64,000 nucleotides of DNA from Lanius collurio (lineage: Eukaryota > Chordata > Aves > Passeriformes > Laniidae). Below the pieces are notes generated by a model that worked only from the letters and a program-made list of their open reading frames with translations, searched no databases and was not told where the DNA came from. The stretch's first letter is position 1. The number at the start of each line of letters is the position of its first letter. The position numbers were made by a program, and so were the translations under genes. Of this stretch, positions 24,708-37,962 are shown piece by piece. The stretch spans positions 7,883,382 to 7,947,381 of the forward strand of contig JACBWW010000004.1 of the NCBI GenBank assembly GCA_020086605.1, read 5' to 3'.

Positions 24708-27700
24708 TCAGGTGGCATCCTGGGTGAAATAGTAAAGAAATCAGCACAAATCAGAGTGTATACTTTACAGAAATAAAATTTTAAAAATACGTAAATTTAC
24801 AGCATATGCTGAGTAAGGTACAACAATAATGAGAAAGATAAAAAAGAGCTTTACAAGCATAAGGGTCCACTTAAGGTCTAATGAAAAAATCCTGCCCTAT
24901 ATCTCTCCAGCTGAGAAATGACAGGGACTCTGTTGTCACACATCACGAAGGCTTGCCTTATGTAGCTGCTGTAGAAATTCCTGCATCTCCCCACTTTTGC
25001 ATTTGATATATATTTAAATCCAAGTAATCCTGGCTCTCAGCTGAGTATCAGTCCTAAAGAGATTTAGGATAGGGTAAGCCAAGGGCTCTGAGTCCATAGG
25101 TATGCAAATTCCAGATTCACTGGGGAAATGCAGCAAAGACTCCTGGAGCTTATGAAATGGAACAGAGTTCAGAGTTTCTGGTTTTGAGGCACATCATCAG
25201 TCTAAAATGCAAATTGCTCTATCTGGTTTTCTTTTTTAGCTATTTGTCTTTCCTGTGTCTGCTCTGGAGGGAAACTTGCAGCTAATAGGAGTAAAACATT
25301 CATGTTGACATGCACAGACATGGACACCAGGACAACACTGCATGCAATTTCCATAAAAAGAATTAGGGAGTGAAATTTCTTTGCCTGTGAAGAGTGATAT
25401 ACTGGGCAAATTTTCACTGACACCACTAGATGAAATATGTTTGGCCAAAACAATTTCTCCAAACTAAATGCAAAGTGAGGCTGTTGGACTCAAATTCTTG
25501 TAAAGTGTTTCAAAGCACTAGATTCTACATTTACAATGTGTTGTGAGTTGGGCTTTCTTTTTCCCCTCTAAAGACCAGCAATTAGTTGGTGTATCATTAC
25601 AGACAGAATGGCAGAAGGAAACAAAAAGGAAGATAATTTTTTGTGGTGGAGACTCACATGCCCATGGTGATGACCAACCTTATAAAATTCTAGATAGTCA
25701 TAACAGACCACAAAGGAGTCACAAAGTCATTATAGTCAGTGTATTAATAATCCTCATACTGTAATAAGTATTGTCCAAATAGCCTATGACATCACAGAAT
25801 TTTATAGCTCCAGAGGAGCAATTAGATTTTATCTTCTCAAGAATCCTTAGATTAAAGAGTCCTCAATGAGACCCTGACACAGTAAAACATAACGATTTCA
25901 AAAGAGTTGCCATGTTCTATTGTGTCAATAATTTGCATACTAAGGAGGCCCTATGGTACCATAGTCCTTGACATTAGAGAACATGGACTTGGTACATACT
26001 GAGTGGCATTTACATTGCCAGACAGTCCTTACACAGGAACTGTTGAATATTGCCTCTTAAAAGAAAATGAGCTTCACTTGAGTTTTAATTAAGAAAGTTT
26101 ACACAAAAATATACTCTCTTATTTCTAAAACCCATAAAAACACAAAATATGAGGACAAAATGACTTCTTATGTAATCAATCCTGAAGGCTGGATTTTCAG
26201 ATAGTTGCCTGAGAGTAATCCCTTTAGCCTCATTTATAAGGATACTATCCTTAGTCTTTGTACTCACTCTCAGCATCACAAATGTCTTGGTGTTATATGT
26301 TAGCTTATGTAACCCACAGACCAATATGTTTTCCTGCAAAAGCATGAATTAAGGAACAAGCAGGTGCTTTAACACTGAATATTTCTCTTTTTTTGTGTGT
26401 GTCTGGGTAAGTGACATCCTTAACCCGACTTTAACAGTGTGTATGTGAATATTCCTCTGTAGGTGAAGAGTTCTATGTGAATAGTTTTATGTGTGCTGGA
26501 GAAGAATTAATGTCTCTATATAAGATAAGAGAATCAACCATGACTGTTGGAGGGAGCTTCACTCCAGATAGTGGGAAGACTTTTTTTACTCTGCTGAGCA
26601 CAAGTCCTGCTGTTAATAATTGAAGGTTGCTTTGTGGAAAAGGACTGTCCATATCCATCATTTTGAAGACAAAATTTTTCAGGTTCTCTCTGTTTTATGC
26701 CATATCAAACAGTCTTACAATATGCAATTCACTAGTCGCATGACCAGCTTCAAGTTTCTGGCCTTTGAAAAGTTTGCTATTTTGACTTAAGTATTGAGAT
26801 ACTTCTTTTCTATTACAAAGAAGATGCATCTTTTGAGGATTCAAAGAAGCAAAAAGAATATCCTCATTTTCCTTGACAGAATGCTTGCTGTGTTCTCCAT
26901 GTTGAAGGCTGGCAAATATGAACAGACAGGTTTACCCTTTTATCCCTTCTAGTTACCCAATGTGGCTTTTAGGTCTTTCTCCAAACGAAGCACTCTGCAA
27001 GACATCCAAAGATAAAAAAGAAGGAGAATGAACTCACCTACACAGAGCTTATGAAGGCTTTAACATTTGATTGATAGTGTTTCTGTACCTATGGCACATT
27101 TTTTAAAACCCTTCTACAACTGTGAGTACAAATACTTTTGTGAGCACTCCTAGCGTGTGCGTGTGTGTGTATAAAAACTGCAGAACAGAACAAGATTTAA
27201 GGTTAGGGAATAGACACATTCTGTTATTGATTATTGTTATGCAAGACTTATAAGACTTCTATGATGGAATGGTGGTAGCAGGGAGTCTTAAAAAGCGATG
27301 TGGTCCTTGCATGAGTTTCGCCTAAATTTATCAGTTTGCTGGGGCTTTTTTGCTTGCTATTCCAAGAAAGAAATTAACACCTTGTCAGCATGGCAGAGGA
27401 GAGAAACACAGTAAGTCTTCATAGATCATTGACAACTACTGATCTCTTGTGCACTGTAGGCAGATTGCTCTAAACAGGAGACCTAAATTTATCTCTAGCT
27501 AATAGATAAGCAAAGAAAATCAAAGCCCTGAAAGCCCTGATATGCACTTACTGTAGAGGGGAGAGCTTCTGCATCCCTAATCCCATGGGATCTTCCTTCT
27601 GTAGGAATAATGTTCTATAAACACTTTTTTTAAAAAAAGCAGTTTCTAATAAAAATGATTTTTGACCATGTGCAAGAAGGATCATAGATTTTGCTGCTCT

Positions 27701-30700
27701 CCAAAGCATTTGACAGCAAGAGAGAAAATAAGTGCCACTGAAATTTAAGAAAAGTATTTGTGCAGAGTGGGAAAACTGTGGTCAATGATTCTTTGAAAGA
27801 CTGAGAAAAGTTTTGCAATACGTGCACATCTGCAGAGACTGAGTGGATGCACTTGTTTCATCATTTGAGATAATCTAGTTGGCTTTTTTGCATGTTTTGC
27901 ACAGGGCTGTTTCCAGAAGGGCTTGGTCTTTTTTTCCTTTGCAAAGCACTGACTTTGGTATCATTGTTGTTATTGCTGTGCTAATGTTATCATACTCTGA
28001 TTATTTTCACTGTGTACGTTTTTGTTGCTTCCTGTACAGTGTAGAACTTTTTCTGCAGGCAAAAGCCAGGGCAGCAGTCCCCTTTTAATACAAACCCCAT
28101 TAAAAGCTGCCATTCTTAAATTAGCTCTGCAAAAAAAAAGTGCATTTTATAGTCAAGCAAGCAGTAATTGGACACTGTGGCTATGAGTGGCCCTTGTGGT
28201 GTTTGGACCAAGTCCAAATGTACCTTCTGTCTGTCTCTGACACAGGCAGACAATAGTAGTATTATTTACTGTGCTGGCTCTGTGTAATTTGACAGGCCAG
28301 CTGCAAGAACAAAGAACCACTAACATTTTGCCCAGCCCTATTCCCAATTGAAGGCCCATCTACATTTCATAAATAATTTCCTAAAATACTGGATTCTCTT
28401 TCTGTTCCATAGCCTTTACTGTGCTAATTTGGAGAATAAAAGTTAGATTTTCAAACAGTATCCCCTTCCTGTGCTGTCATTCATATATTTTCAAGTTTTG
28501 GACACCATCCCTATACTGAACCCTGAGTCAATACTGTGTATGACTTGTCTCCTCAGCTGTGCTCAGGAGTAGGGAACTACCCCTGTTACTGGCTTTCCCA
28601 TGATTATAACAATAACCAAAGGGTTTGAGGGTGGTTCATTTTACTCTGTCTAATAACTAAGTGACCCCCTGTGAGTACATTAAAATGTAAATGTTTAAAA
28701 GATATAGAGGAAGAGCATCCCTCCTACATAGCCATAAGCAACATATGAATGAACACAAGAGGGAGTATTAAGTAATAGTTAATATTAGGGGGCTTGGGAG
28801 CAAGAATTCTTGGACTTAATATTATCTGTAGCTTTGACTTTGTTTCTACATCCTTGGACAGCTTTTTGAAATGTACCCTGTGAAGAACAATGATACAGCA
28901 TTTACCACACCTCCAATTTACATCCATTGTACCTGCCTTTCCAACCAAGGAGAGGATGAAAAGAGCTGTTACCTGTGCATTTTTGCATATAACTTCAGGC
29001 TTCTCAAAAGTCCAGGCAACTGAACTGCATCTGTAAAATTGCTATAAGGACATGTTTCTATCCTTACATGAAAGGATGCCTCTTGTGAGTGTTTTCTCTT
29101 GAGATGCCATGAGCACTCCGAGTGCTGATCCTTTAAATGCAAAATATGTCCATCCTTGCCATTAGTATCTCCATTTTCTCACCTGGTTCTACTGGCAGCC
29201 TCTTCACCATCATTTGCTGTTATTTCCCACAGGGAATGCCAGGAATGTACATGAAGAATCCACAGGTAAGAAGCAGGCACTGGGAATAGACTGGGAGCCC
29301 AGTCCTCTGATAACTGCACTGGGCAGGCAAGCTGTCGGGAAATGGGTGGAGGAGGCAAATTAACTGAACTCAGTAAGGAACTAAAACAAATTACTCCCTT
29401 AGGAGACAGAGAGGAGATGAGAATTCTCTGACTCACCATCCCATCACTGTTCCTCTGGGGCTTCTCCTAGAGTGCTGCTGCTACATGCCAGCCCTTACAC
29501 AAGGCTGAAACAAAAAGCACTCTCCTTCACAGAATGCAATTTCAATGAGGCATGGGCATGCTGCACTCATTCATAGACATATATGAGTATAGTATATGTG
29601 CCCACAGTGTTCTGTACATAACAATCATCATACTTACAGAGCTGTATTGAATTCTGTCAAATAAAGAGATTCTCGAAGTTGCATTATTATGCCAAACTGC
29701 AACCATGTGAAACACATATACTGACACTACTTTTTGAATTTTTAAACTTGATCCTAGGAATCCCTTAAATAATTTGTGAGGCGATTATCAGAAATCTCTT
29801 CGCCTACTATTTAGTTGGGATTTATAGACAATTATCTCCTCTCTAAAGGAATGCTTTCCAAGTGTCATAGTGCACAGGTAAACACTGACCAGCACCCTAG
29901 GAAACACACTGAGATGAGATGGTGGAAGCACAACAGCAGACTATGTGCTTCCTAATCAGCCAACTGGGGCATGCTGGCAGCAAGCCTTGATTTCTTTTAA
30001 CTGCTGTGGCCCCTGGGAATACACTTCTGCCTGAAACCACTTTGACTGCCCTGTGTTGAGCATAGGCATTCTAAAAGATCTCCTCCAGTTTGTTTTGGTG
30101 GACTTACAGAGAGCCTTGATTTGCGCCAGAAATTCCCCAGAACAAGCCTCAATGGAATGAAAAATGTATGAGCTAATTTTCTCACAGGTAGAAATTGCCT
30201 TGATTTCTCAAAAATCTGGATCTCCAGAACATTCACACACAGAGAAAGTTCATCTGATAAAATAAACAGCACTAAGCCAGGATGACAAGATTATTTTAAT
30301 TATATATTTATTTATTTTGCAACATGCATTCGCTTAAATATGATTCAGACAAATTAAAGAGCTCAAATTAAATTAAAACATCCAGCCAGATAAGAGCTAC
30401 CACAGATGACAAATTCCTGGAGAAAGCTGAATTTCAGGTTTTAAGGTGTAGACCTGATTCCTTTTGCAGAGAAAAAGCAAACTGCTCTCCTTTATGTGGA
30501 CAGGATCCTCAAAAAGACTAATTAAACCTTTATACAAATCTCTATAGGGAGATATATGATAAAGATAGAAACTGGAATTCAAAGTTGGCAAAATTTAATT
30601 TGTTTTTCTACTTCACTAGAACAAAAACTTAAAATGTTTAATGAATTTTTTAGAAATATTAATTTCACCTTCCATCTGCATCTGTAATAGCAATGAATCA

Positions 30701-32293
30701 CTGTATAAGGCGCATACTCAAGATGCAGATGATCCTCAGCAGAAGAGTTTATGTGTTAATTGATTTGGAATTCAAAACCATGTTTTAAATACGCAAGGGG
30801 AAATATCTAATTTCACTTAAGTTTTACAGTTTCATTTTTGATCCTACAAAGCTTTTTTTTTTTTTTTTTGTGAAATGTACACTAAAATTGATAAACTACT
30901 GAGAAGTTCAGAGTTCTTTAAATTGACATTCTCCAGTAAAAAAGTATTTTGGCCAAAAAAAAAAATAAAAAAATCTAGAAATCAATAGGTTGGTTGTACA
31001 TTTCCAATTTTCTATTTTTAATTTATTCCTTTGCCACAGGAACTGAGAGTGTGCTAAAGGAGTAGTGAAGTTGGATCATATTTTCATGTTTTTCATATTT
31101 CATCCAGATTGCTCCTATCCCCAAACAAGGACAGTGTTATTTTCACAAATATTGGTTTTAACCTTAGAAAAAATTTTCTTCTTTAATAGCTGATTTAACT
31201 GTTGTTTTTGAGGAAATGTCACCAGAAATTGCTTTTGAGTATGTAAATACATTCTGCTCTGTGCTTCAGCTGGCCCATCTGACCACAAACCACGATGATA
31301 AGCTTTAGCCAGGCCTATCCTAGAGTCCCTTTCAAAATCTGCCACAAATTATGGGGGTAAGCATGGTCTTCTGGCCACAGGGTAATAGTTCTAAACCATG
31401 ATCAACCTTTCTATGGAACACTGACTCATTGACAAGGCTTTTAGGATTGTCATTCCTTGGTTTATCATATAGCTGCTCAGGAATACGTATTTATTTCTTT
31501 TCTGTTATGTGTGGAACAGGAATTTTCTACTTGTAGCAGGAGATGGTATATTGAGAAAGGCTGGTCTGGAAGTGATAGTTCTCTGAGAGTTTGCCAGGAC
31601 TAGTAGTCCATCTGGTGAACAGACTGTACCTTGCTAAGGCAAGGGTGAATAAAATGTAATTTTACCACTCACCTGCTTAAGCAACCAAAAGAAAACACTC
31701 ATTGCATTGTTATACATATTTTGATTTTGGATATTTTTTTTTGTTATTATTGATTATTCCTTCTCAGTATTAAAAATATATGGCATATTAATAGCAATAT
31801 TTTGATTCATTGAAGGCAGGAATAATACACACCTTCAAGTAATTTTCCTATATATTCTTATCATCTTTTTCTTTTAAAACAGTATAAAAAGTTATATTTT
31901 GACTGGAAGACAGAAAGAAATTGGCAGTTTCATAAAAACTTATTGCATGACATTTTAAAGTTCAAAAAAAGTATTCAACCTTCTGTATGTGTCTTAGTAT
32001 TTGCTATGGCTCTTTCAGCATCCTCATGTTGTTCCTTAGCCTCATGGTATTTTATTAATGTTTGCTGTGTGTCAAAAGTTGATAATTATTAGTAAAGATT
32101 GTCTGCCTCACAGGCACCTTACAATTTATCAACAGACTATTACACAATTTGACCTCGTCCATAAAAGAGCACATTAAGCACTATAAAAGGAATAAAGTGT
32201 CCTGAGAGAGTAAAATTAGCAGTCAGTAAATCTACTCAGTGTCTAGTCTTGTATCATTTACGCTGCTGACATGTTTGTGTGTGCACAAATGTT
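24708..32293. other. Unique AT-rich DNA, no gene supported
   Basis: Open frames are at most about 91 codons and none is recognisable. Small simple-sequence patches are GT-rich words at about 26394-26403 and 27155-27172, a T17 run at 30853-30869 and an A-rich run near 30955-30972. No RNA gene or repeat family can be named. Confidence 0.5.
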
Positions 32294-32550
32294 TTCAGTG
32301 GTGCCCAATGACAGCACGAGGAGCAATGGCCATAAACTGAAACACAAGAAGTTTCACATTAACATGAGGGAGAACTTCTATGCTGAGCACTGGAACAGGT
32401 GCCCAGGGAGGCCACGGAGTCTCCCTGTCTGGAGATATTCAGAACCCACCTTGGATGTGTAACCTGCCCTAGGTGACCCTATCTTGGCAGAGGGGCTGGA
32501 CTAGATGATCTCTAGAGGTCCCTTCCAACCCTAAAGATTCTGTGATTCTG
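32294..32550 (+). mobile_element. 5'-truncated CR1 LINE, 3' end (avian Y-like type)
   Basis: The sequence follows the 3' end of avian CR1 from 'ttcagtggtgcccaatgac' through 'aacatgagggagaacttct' (about 32361) and 'gagcactggaacagg'. It continues with 'ggagtctccctgtctggaga' (about 32417) and 'ggggctggactagatgatct' (about 32493). It ends in the ATTCTGTG octamer repeat at 32538-32550. CR1 copies are normally cut short at the 5' end, as here, and carry no poly-A tail. About a dozen bases seem missing between 'aacttct' and 'gagcactgg' compared with the usual form. Only the end of the element is present, so it is not mobile on its own. It is the clearest sign that the window is avian. The exact subfamily was judged from memory. 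Confidence 0.93.
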
Positions 32551-35500
32551 TTCATGTGTGTATTTGTAAACAGAAATATATAGACCTTATCCATGTTCCT
32601 GTAACAACTATTTCAGTGCTCATCTAAACACTCTGAGCAGTTCTGTAACTTGGAATCATCATGAACTTCATCATGCTGCAGTGAAGAGTGACTATAAATA
32701 TGCACCAAAGATCACTAGAGAATCAAATATGAATTTAATTAAAAAGAATTAATACTAAGGCATTTCATCTGATAAGAGGCGGTATCAGTTAGGGACTTAG
32801 TAAGGTATATTTTGTAGTCACTGGGGCTTTGGCTTATCTTGCTTCTTCCTGTTTTTCTCAAACCACCGTGTGTGGGATATGTGCGCCGAGGATTGGAGCA
32901 GCTAAAAGCTACAGGCAACATTTCACTTTCTGTTACCCCAGCACAACTTTTTGATTTCCAAGAGGGTGCAGCCAGGTAATGAAGCACAAAAATGCAAACA
33001 GTTGCTGAATCCTATCCCAGATGTGGGGCAAGTTTCTTGGTGGTCAGAGTGATTTCTGCCTGTGAGAATATTTATTTGAGATAAAATATTAAATGAAAGA
33101 ATGTTCAAGGCTCAGATTTACCATCCTCCATATGTACAAACTGTAGCTATAAGAACTGATGAGATGTATTCCAGAGCAGAATTTATCCCTTCATCTTCTG
33201 TATCTCAGTTATTATTTTTGTAGACGTGCTGAGTCTGCCTCTAAGGAAAGGATGAAAGCTACTTCTTTCAAGAAGGTGAGACTGGACCTTAACTGTTGTG
33301 ATGACTGATGAAAATCCAGACCCAAATCAAAGGACAGTCATAATTAATACAGATGTTGCATTTTGCCTGGACGTGAACATGTTCACAAAGACATTGTCAG
33401 CCAATGACAAAAAAAAATTCTCAGCTGCTCACTGTTTGCTAATGACAAAACAACTATCTAAATTGAATGTTTGTTTCTATTTAAAGGTCAACATGACTGA
33501 CTAATTTTAAATTATGTAATTGTACTAAGAAAGCAGAGTTAAGAAGCTGCTAACCTGTATTGTATGGAACCAACTGTGAAAATGCAATACTGTTGTTTTG
33601 AAAGATTTCTGTTAAATGAGCATCAAGTGACTGTTACCATTGTGGTAATGAGATTGTGCTATTAACAGGATGTGGCACAGACAAAATCTATACGAAAGAC
33701 CTTGTACTTTTGAGGGATGTTAAATAACAAAATGACTGCTTGAAAATTACCTAATGTCACTCATTTTTAGGAGCACTCTTCTGCTCAGCCCAAAGGATGC
33801 AACGACATATATGAATAGCCTTCCTTCCCCTCTCCTCCATAGTCTTTGGAAAACAGCTTCCTCCTTAAACTGGTGGCACTGGCTTCTGGTGCAGATGAAT
33901 CACTTCCAAAGCAGGCCCAAATAAGGAAATAACTATAAAATTACAGGTAATGTGTTGATATATTTTTCCAGACTAGATCATTGTGATTTATTTTTACTGC
34001 AGCCATTCTGAAAAGTGTGTTTCATGGACTAAAACTGTGTTGGTGTTAGGTACTGGGAGCACATGGAGCAGCAATACAGGCCTTGCCTTCCCTGGAAACT
34101 GCTGGGTCTAATTGCCATCTCCCTGACATTTTGCTGTCGTCTTTCCCTTGAGCTGTGTGATGTAGAGCTAATCCTTCATGTTCCTGAACTGGTGATCCTG
34201 CTTCCCCCAGACTTAGAGAATTCAAACTGTTGTGAGAAAAGCCCAGTTCAGTTCAACTCTCTGGCAAGCCTTTTCCAAGCAATTCCTCCCACTGCTGCTG
34301 CGCCGAACAGCCTTACCACCGCCCTGTGTTTAAGAGGCTGGCATTTTGTATGCTTCATTTATAAATCCTGTTGGTGGAAACATCTCTGTAGCTGGACCCA
34401 GTAGGAGCCTGACACTCTCATTGTGACTAGCTGTTTATTGTGCAAGCTGCTGACTAACTCGCAGTAACTAAAATATAATTTTCCAAAATAGACACAGATG
34501 ACAAACAGATAATCACTGCAGAGAGCCAATATAACTAAGAAGTACACTTAAGGCTCTTTTAGGTGTACTTCACAGGATCATTATAATCAGCAAACGGATC
34601 TTAACTCAGGCTGTCACCTACTCAAAGCTTTTCCTTATTTCCAAGTCTGTGTCTCATTGTGCCACTTCAGATAAAGCAAAGGGACTCCAGTCATGTGCTT
34701 TGGTTCCACTCAGCTCTCAGATGGTATCCAAATACTGCTCTTTTCTACCCCTCAAATCTCTTTGACTTCTCTATCCTGTCTTACCAGCTTCCACTCTGAC
34801 TGAGGAGCTGGATTGCTTGGACCAGGACAAGTGGGCTCCCTGCCCACCAGGGCTCAGGGAGCTGCCTGACCCCTTAAATCCAGGGTGAGGAACTATCACT
34901 TCCCTGATCTCAGATTTTCCTGCAGCCAGCTTTACTCTTACATTGGTGTCCAGCACTTACCAGTCTCTCAAAATAACTACCCTACATGGCCTTGTCGCCA
35001 TTATTTTCTAACAGAGACAGCAGGAGGACACTGATACTTCAGGAAGATTTGGGCAAAAATACTTAAGATGATGGAGATTTAAAAGTGTTTAACTGATACA
35101 AAAGCAAGCAAAAGAAAGCAAACACCTTGACTTAACTGAAGAGGCAGAAGGCAAAGATGTCATGAAAGTATTCAGTTATCCTTGACTAGAATAAATCCCT
35201 TGAGAACAGGACCTTGGGCACTTAAGCAACAGTAAAATAAATTAAAATCCTGTGTCTGATAATAAAATACAATGTAGCTTCAGTGTAAGATTTCTTGATA
35301 CCCTGAGGAAAATGTTTCTGCTGAGGCCTCTGGTGTTCATCTAGTTCATTAAATGAAACTTGTAATAGAAAGAAGCATCTGCACACACCTTAAAAAAAAT
35401 ATGTGTACATTTTGAAAAGTATTTATGTTGAATTTAGATTCAGGAGTCTAGGGCAGATGTCTAAATTCTGGGTACAGAGGTGTCACAGCTCTTTGAATAA

Positions 35501-35756
35501 CCGCCTGAACTTGACAGGGCTCATGAAAGAGCTGCAGAGGAATCAGCCTGAACTGTGGGGGCCATGGGCACAGAGTTGGCTCTGCTCCCCTGCCTCCACA
35601 CCCAGCCTGGAATGTGACCACAGTGCTGTCAGTAAAGCCACTGCAAACCCCAGAGTGGACCTCCAGCCATGAGAAGATTTTCATGGCAGATTTTTAAAGG
35701 GAACATTTTTTACCAAGTATGGAATGAAAATAAATCCTAGTAGCTGGGGAAGAGAG

Positions 35757-35758
<2 letters not shown>
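32551..35758. other. Unique AT-rich DNA, no gene supported
   Basis: The longest frame is 113 codons (34063-34404, plus strand). It is rich in Leu and Cys, with no splice or family support. Nothing repetitive was recognised. Confidence 0.5.
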
Positions 35759-35810
<52 letters not shown>

Positions 35811-35833
35811 ATCTATCTATCTATCTATCTATC
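35759..35833. repeat. TATC tetranucleotide microsatellite
   Basis: Thirteen perfect TATC units (35759-35810) are followed by a single missing T, and then ATC plus five more units (35811-35833). The one-base phase slip splits the array. Confidence 0.97.
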
Positions 35834-35934
35834 TCTGCATGTATCAATAACTGTTATGTCTCCTATGAAATGAAATGATGCTTTTTGACCTGCCATAATT
35901 GGAAGCTGTGGTAAATTCTGTCATAAAATGAATC

Positions 35935-36028
35935 TAATAATAATAAATAATAATAAAATAATAATATATAATATTATTATTTATATAATAATAAAATAAT
36001 AATAAATAACAATAAAACTAATATTAAT
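35935..36028. repeat. AAT-rich microsatellite with internal hairpin
   Basis: An imperfect AAT/AAAT array switches strand sense in the middle. As a result 35957-35981 forms a perfect inverted repeat with 11-base arms (AATAATAATAT and its complement) around an ATA loop. The tract is almost pure A and T. Confidence 0.93.
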
Positions 36029-36082
36029 CATTTAAAGACAAAGTGATAGCAAAAATCCTGACAATAATGTTGCTTTCAAGGG

Positions 36083-36119
36083 TTTTTTTTGAGTTTGTTT
36101 TTTTTTTTTCTTTTTTTTT
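36083..36119. repeat. Interrupted poly-T tract
   Basis: T runs are broken by GAG, G and C. The tract lies between the AAT-rich array and the GGAA array and is part of the same 1 kb cluster of simple sequence. Confidence 0.85.
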
Positions 36120-36527
36120 AGCTTCAGTTTCATTGACACTCCAATTATGAACTGCTTTCCACATGCAGTCTAAAAAAATGTTTGACTTTAGGGCTGTCAG
36201 TGGCAGCTGGAGGTGGTGTCAGAGCACTGGGCTCAGAGTGCAGCAACGTGAGAGGCTGTGTGACACATCTTTTCAGAGAGGCATAGTATCTTCTTCACTA
36301 CAAAGTTTCCCTCTCAGATTAGACTGACTTGTTAACTCATCCTCCCTGGTATCTTTTTGTTAATGCCTCAGCTTTTTAAGCTGTTCCTCTATTTTTTGCT
36401 CTGATCAGTCTGGAATCACATTTGTGTTTGGTCCATGTAAAGGAGAGAAAAGGCTGAGGAAATATTCAGGTTCAGGAGATATTTAGACATTTTATGTTCA
36501 CACAGAGTGTGTAACATTTTTTATTAG
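36120..36527. other. Sequence between simple repeats, nothing recognised
   Basis: Ordinary mixed sequence, slightly GC-richer around 36190-36260. No gene, RNA or repeat family was recognised. Confidence 0.5.
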
Positions 36528-36776
36528 TAAAAGGAAGGGAGGAAGGAAGGAAGGAAGGAAGGAAGGAAGGAAGGAAGGAAGGAAGGAAGGAAGGAAGGAA
36601 GGAAGGAAGGAAGGAAGGAAGGAAGGAAGGAAGGAAGGAAGGAAGGAAGGAAGGAAGGAAAAAAAGAAAGATGAGAGAGGGAGACAAGGAGACAGGTAGA
36701 GAGGGAAAAAGACAGAAAGAGAAAGAAAGATAAAAAGGAAAAAAAAGAGAAAAAAGAGAAACAATAAAAAGGAAAA
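36528..36776. repeat. GGAA microsatellite in a long purine-rich tract
   Basis: Thirty perfect GGAA units run from 36541 to 36660. They are preceded by imperfect AAGG units and followed by about 115 bases that are almost all purine on the plus strand (GA-, AAAG- and AGAG-rich). GGAA is the core of ETS-family transcription factor sites, and long homopurine tracts can form triplex structures. Whether either applies here is not shown. Minus-strand open frames made of Leu-Pro-Ser-Phe repeats simply translate this array. Confidence 0.97.
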
Positions 36777-37895
36777 ACCCTCTCACTTTTTGTGTTGAAT
36801 ACAAGTTACCTAGTAGACAATAAAAGCTTTTTTGAATATACTCTATTTCCCAAAATACTGCAAAAAGCTAATTTTCCATCTCTTTAAACAAACAGAAAGA
36901 AAGAGATGCTGCTACACAGACAGACCTTAGCAGAATTACTCAAATTTAGCAATGAAACTGATAGATTTACATGATGCATATGCAGCAAGGCTCTTCGTCT
37001 TCATGTCCTTGTGCTCATTATAAAGGCATGGAGGCAGAGCATGGTTTATAGAGTGATGATAAAATATACCATGGCACTTGGGCTCCCTGCTGAGCTCTGA
37101 AGATTTATCTGTCTTTAGATGAGGTACTGTACAGGCATAGCTCGCTCCCATCACTGCACAGGTGAACTTAAACCTAGACTTGAAAGGATCCCTCATCTGG
37201 CAAGAAGAATAATTTAGTCTTTTCCCATTCCAGAGTCTTCCCATGTCTGTATTTTAATAAAGGACATCAGTTTACACAGTTGTGCTGAACTGTGTTTTGG
37301 GTTGTGTGATTTAAACTGGGTGTATTAGGATGTCTAATGGTAGCTTTATCTCTGCAGAAGCCTTGCTGGAGTTGAACAGAGCATGTCTGCTCTTTGTACT
37401 AAAGCTCGTGGAAGAAGACCTTGAAGAAGAGTACATGACTGAGGTTAAACTGTAAACAGAGCAGTAAATCTATGACACCGTTAAGCATTTTCTAAGCTTT
37501 ATATTGATACCTTGCAGCATTAGTTAAATTTCTGAGAAAACTAGAATTATAGAATCTTTCCTGATTTTGTATTTACCATTGGACAAAACTATTTTAAATG
37601 GAAAACAAAGACTATGTTTTAAAAATTACTTTATTAATTCAATGAAAATCATTGTTGTAATCATCCAGAATCTCAGATGTCAGTTTTCTTTAAATAGGTG
37701 TAGAACTGATAAGAAACAAACCTATTCTCTTTTATACAATATGACTTTCAGAAACTAAGGGACAGATTATAGAAGGGCAGTTTTAATTTGTACTAACTCT
37801 TACAAACAGAGTGATGATCTGAAGGATGTTATCAATATTAGTGTTCAAAATTTGAACACAAGAAAATTTTGTTTAGTCAGAAATCTGTCTTCATC
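36777..37895. other. Unique AT-rich DNA, no gene supported
   Basis: A minus-strand frame of 102 codons (36936-37244) has no recognisable features. The right end may belong to the CR1 remnant that follows. Confidence 0.5.
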
Positions 37896-37962
37896 TGACA
37901 GGGGGTTTGAATAATCTTTAAGGCCCCTTCAAACTGAGACCATTTGATAACTCTCTGATCTG
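37896..37962 (+). mobile_element. Diverged CR1 3'-end remnant
   Basis: The run 'gggggtttgaataatcttt' (37901-37919), then 'aaggccccttcaaac' and 'gaccatttgat', lines up with the usual CR1 end: a ggttggactagatgatctttaaggtcccttccaac-type box, then aaccattctatgat. Several substitutions show it is old. No body further 5' could be traced. Confidence 0.55.

Noticed and set aside
24190..24776. Open frames of 142-185 codons on both strands
   Set aside because: They run through 389 unknown bases, so their length has no meaning.
32271..32462. 63-codon plus-strand frame
   Set aside because: It lies over the non-coding 3' end of the CR1 element and is not a gene.
36472..36804. Minus-strand open frames of 110 and 88 codons rich in Leu-Pro-Ser-Phe repeats
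   Set aside because: They are only the translation of the GGAA microsatellite and its purine-rich flank.
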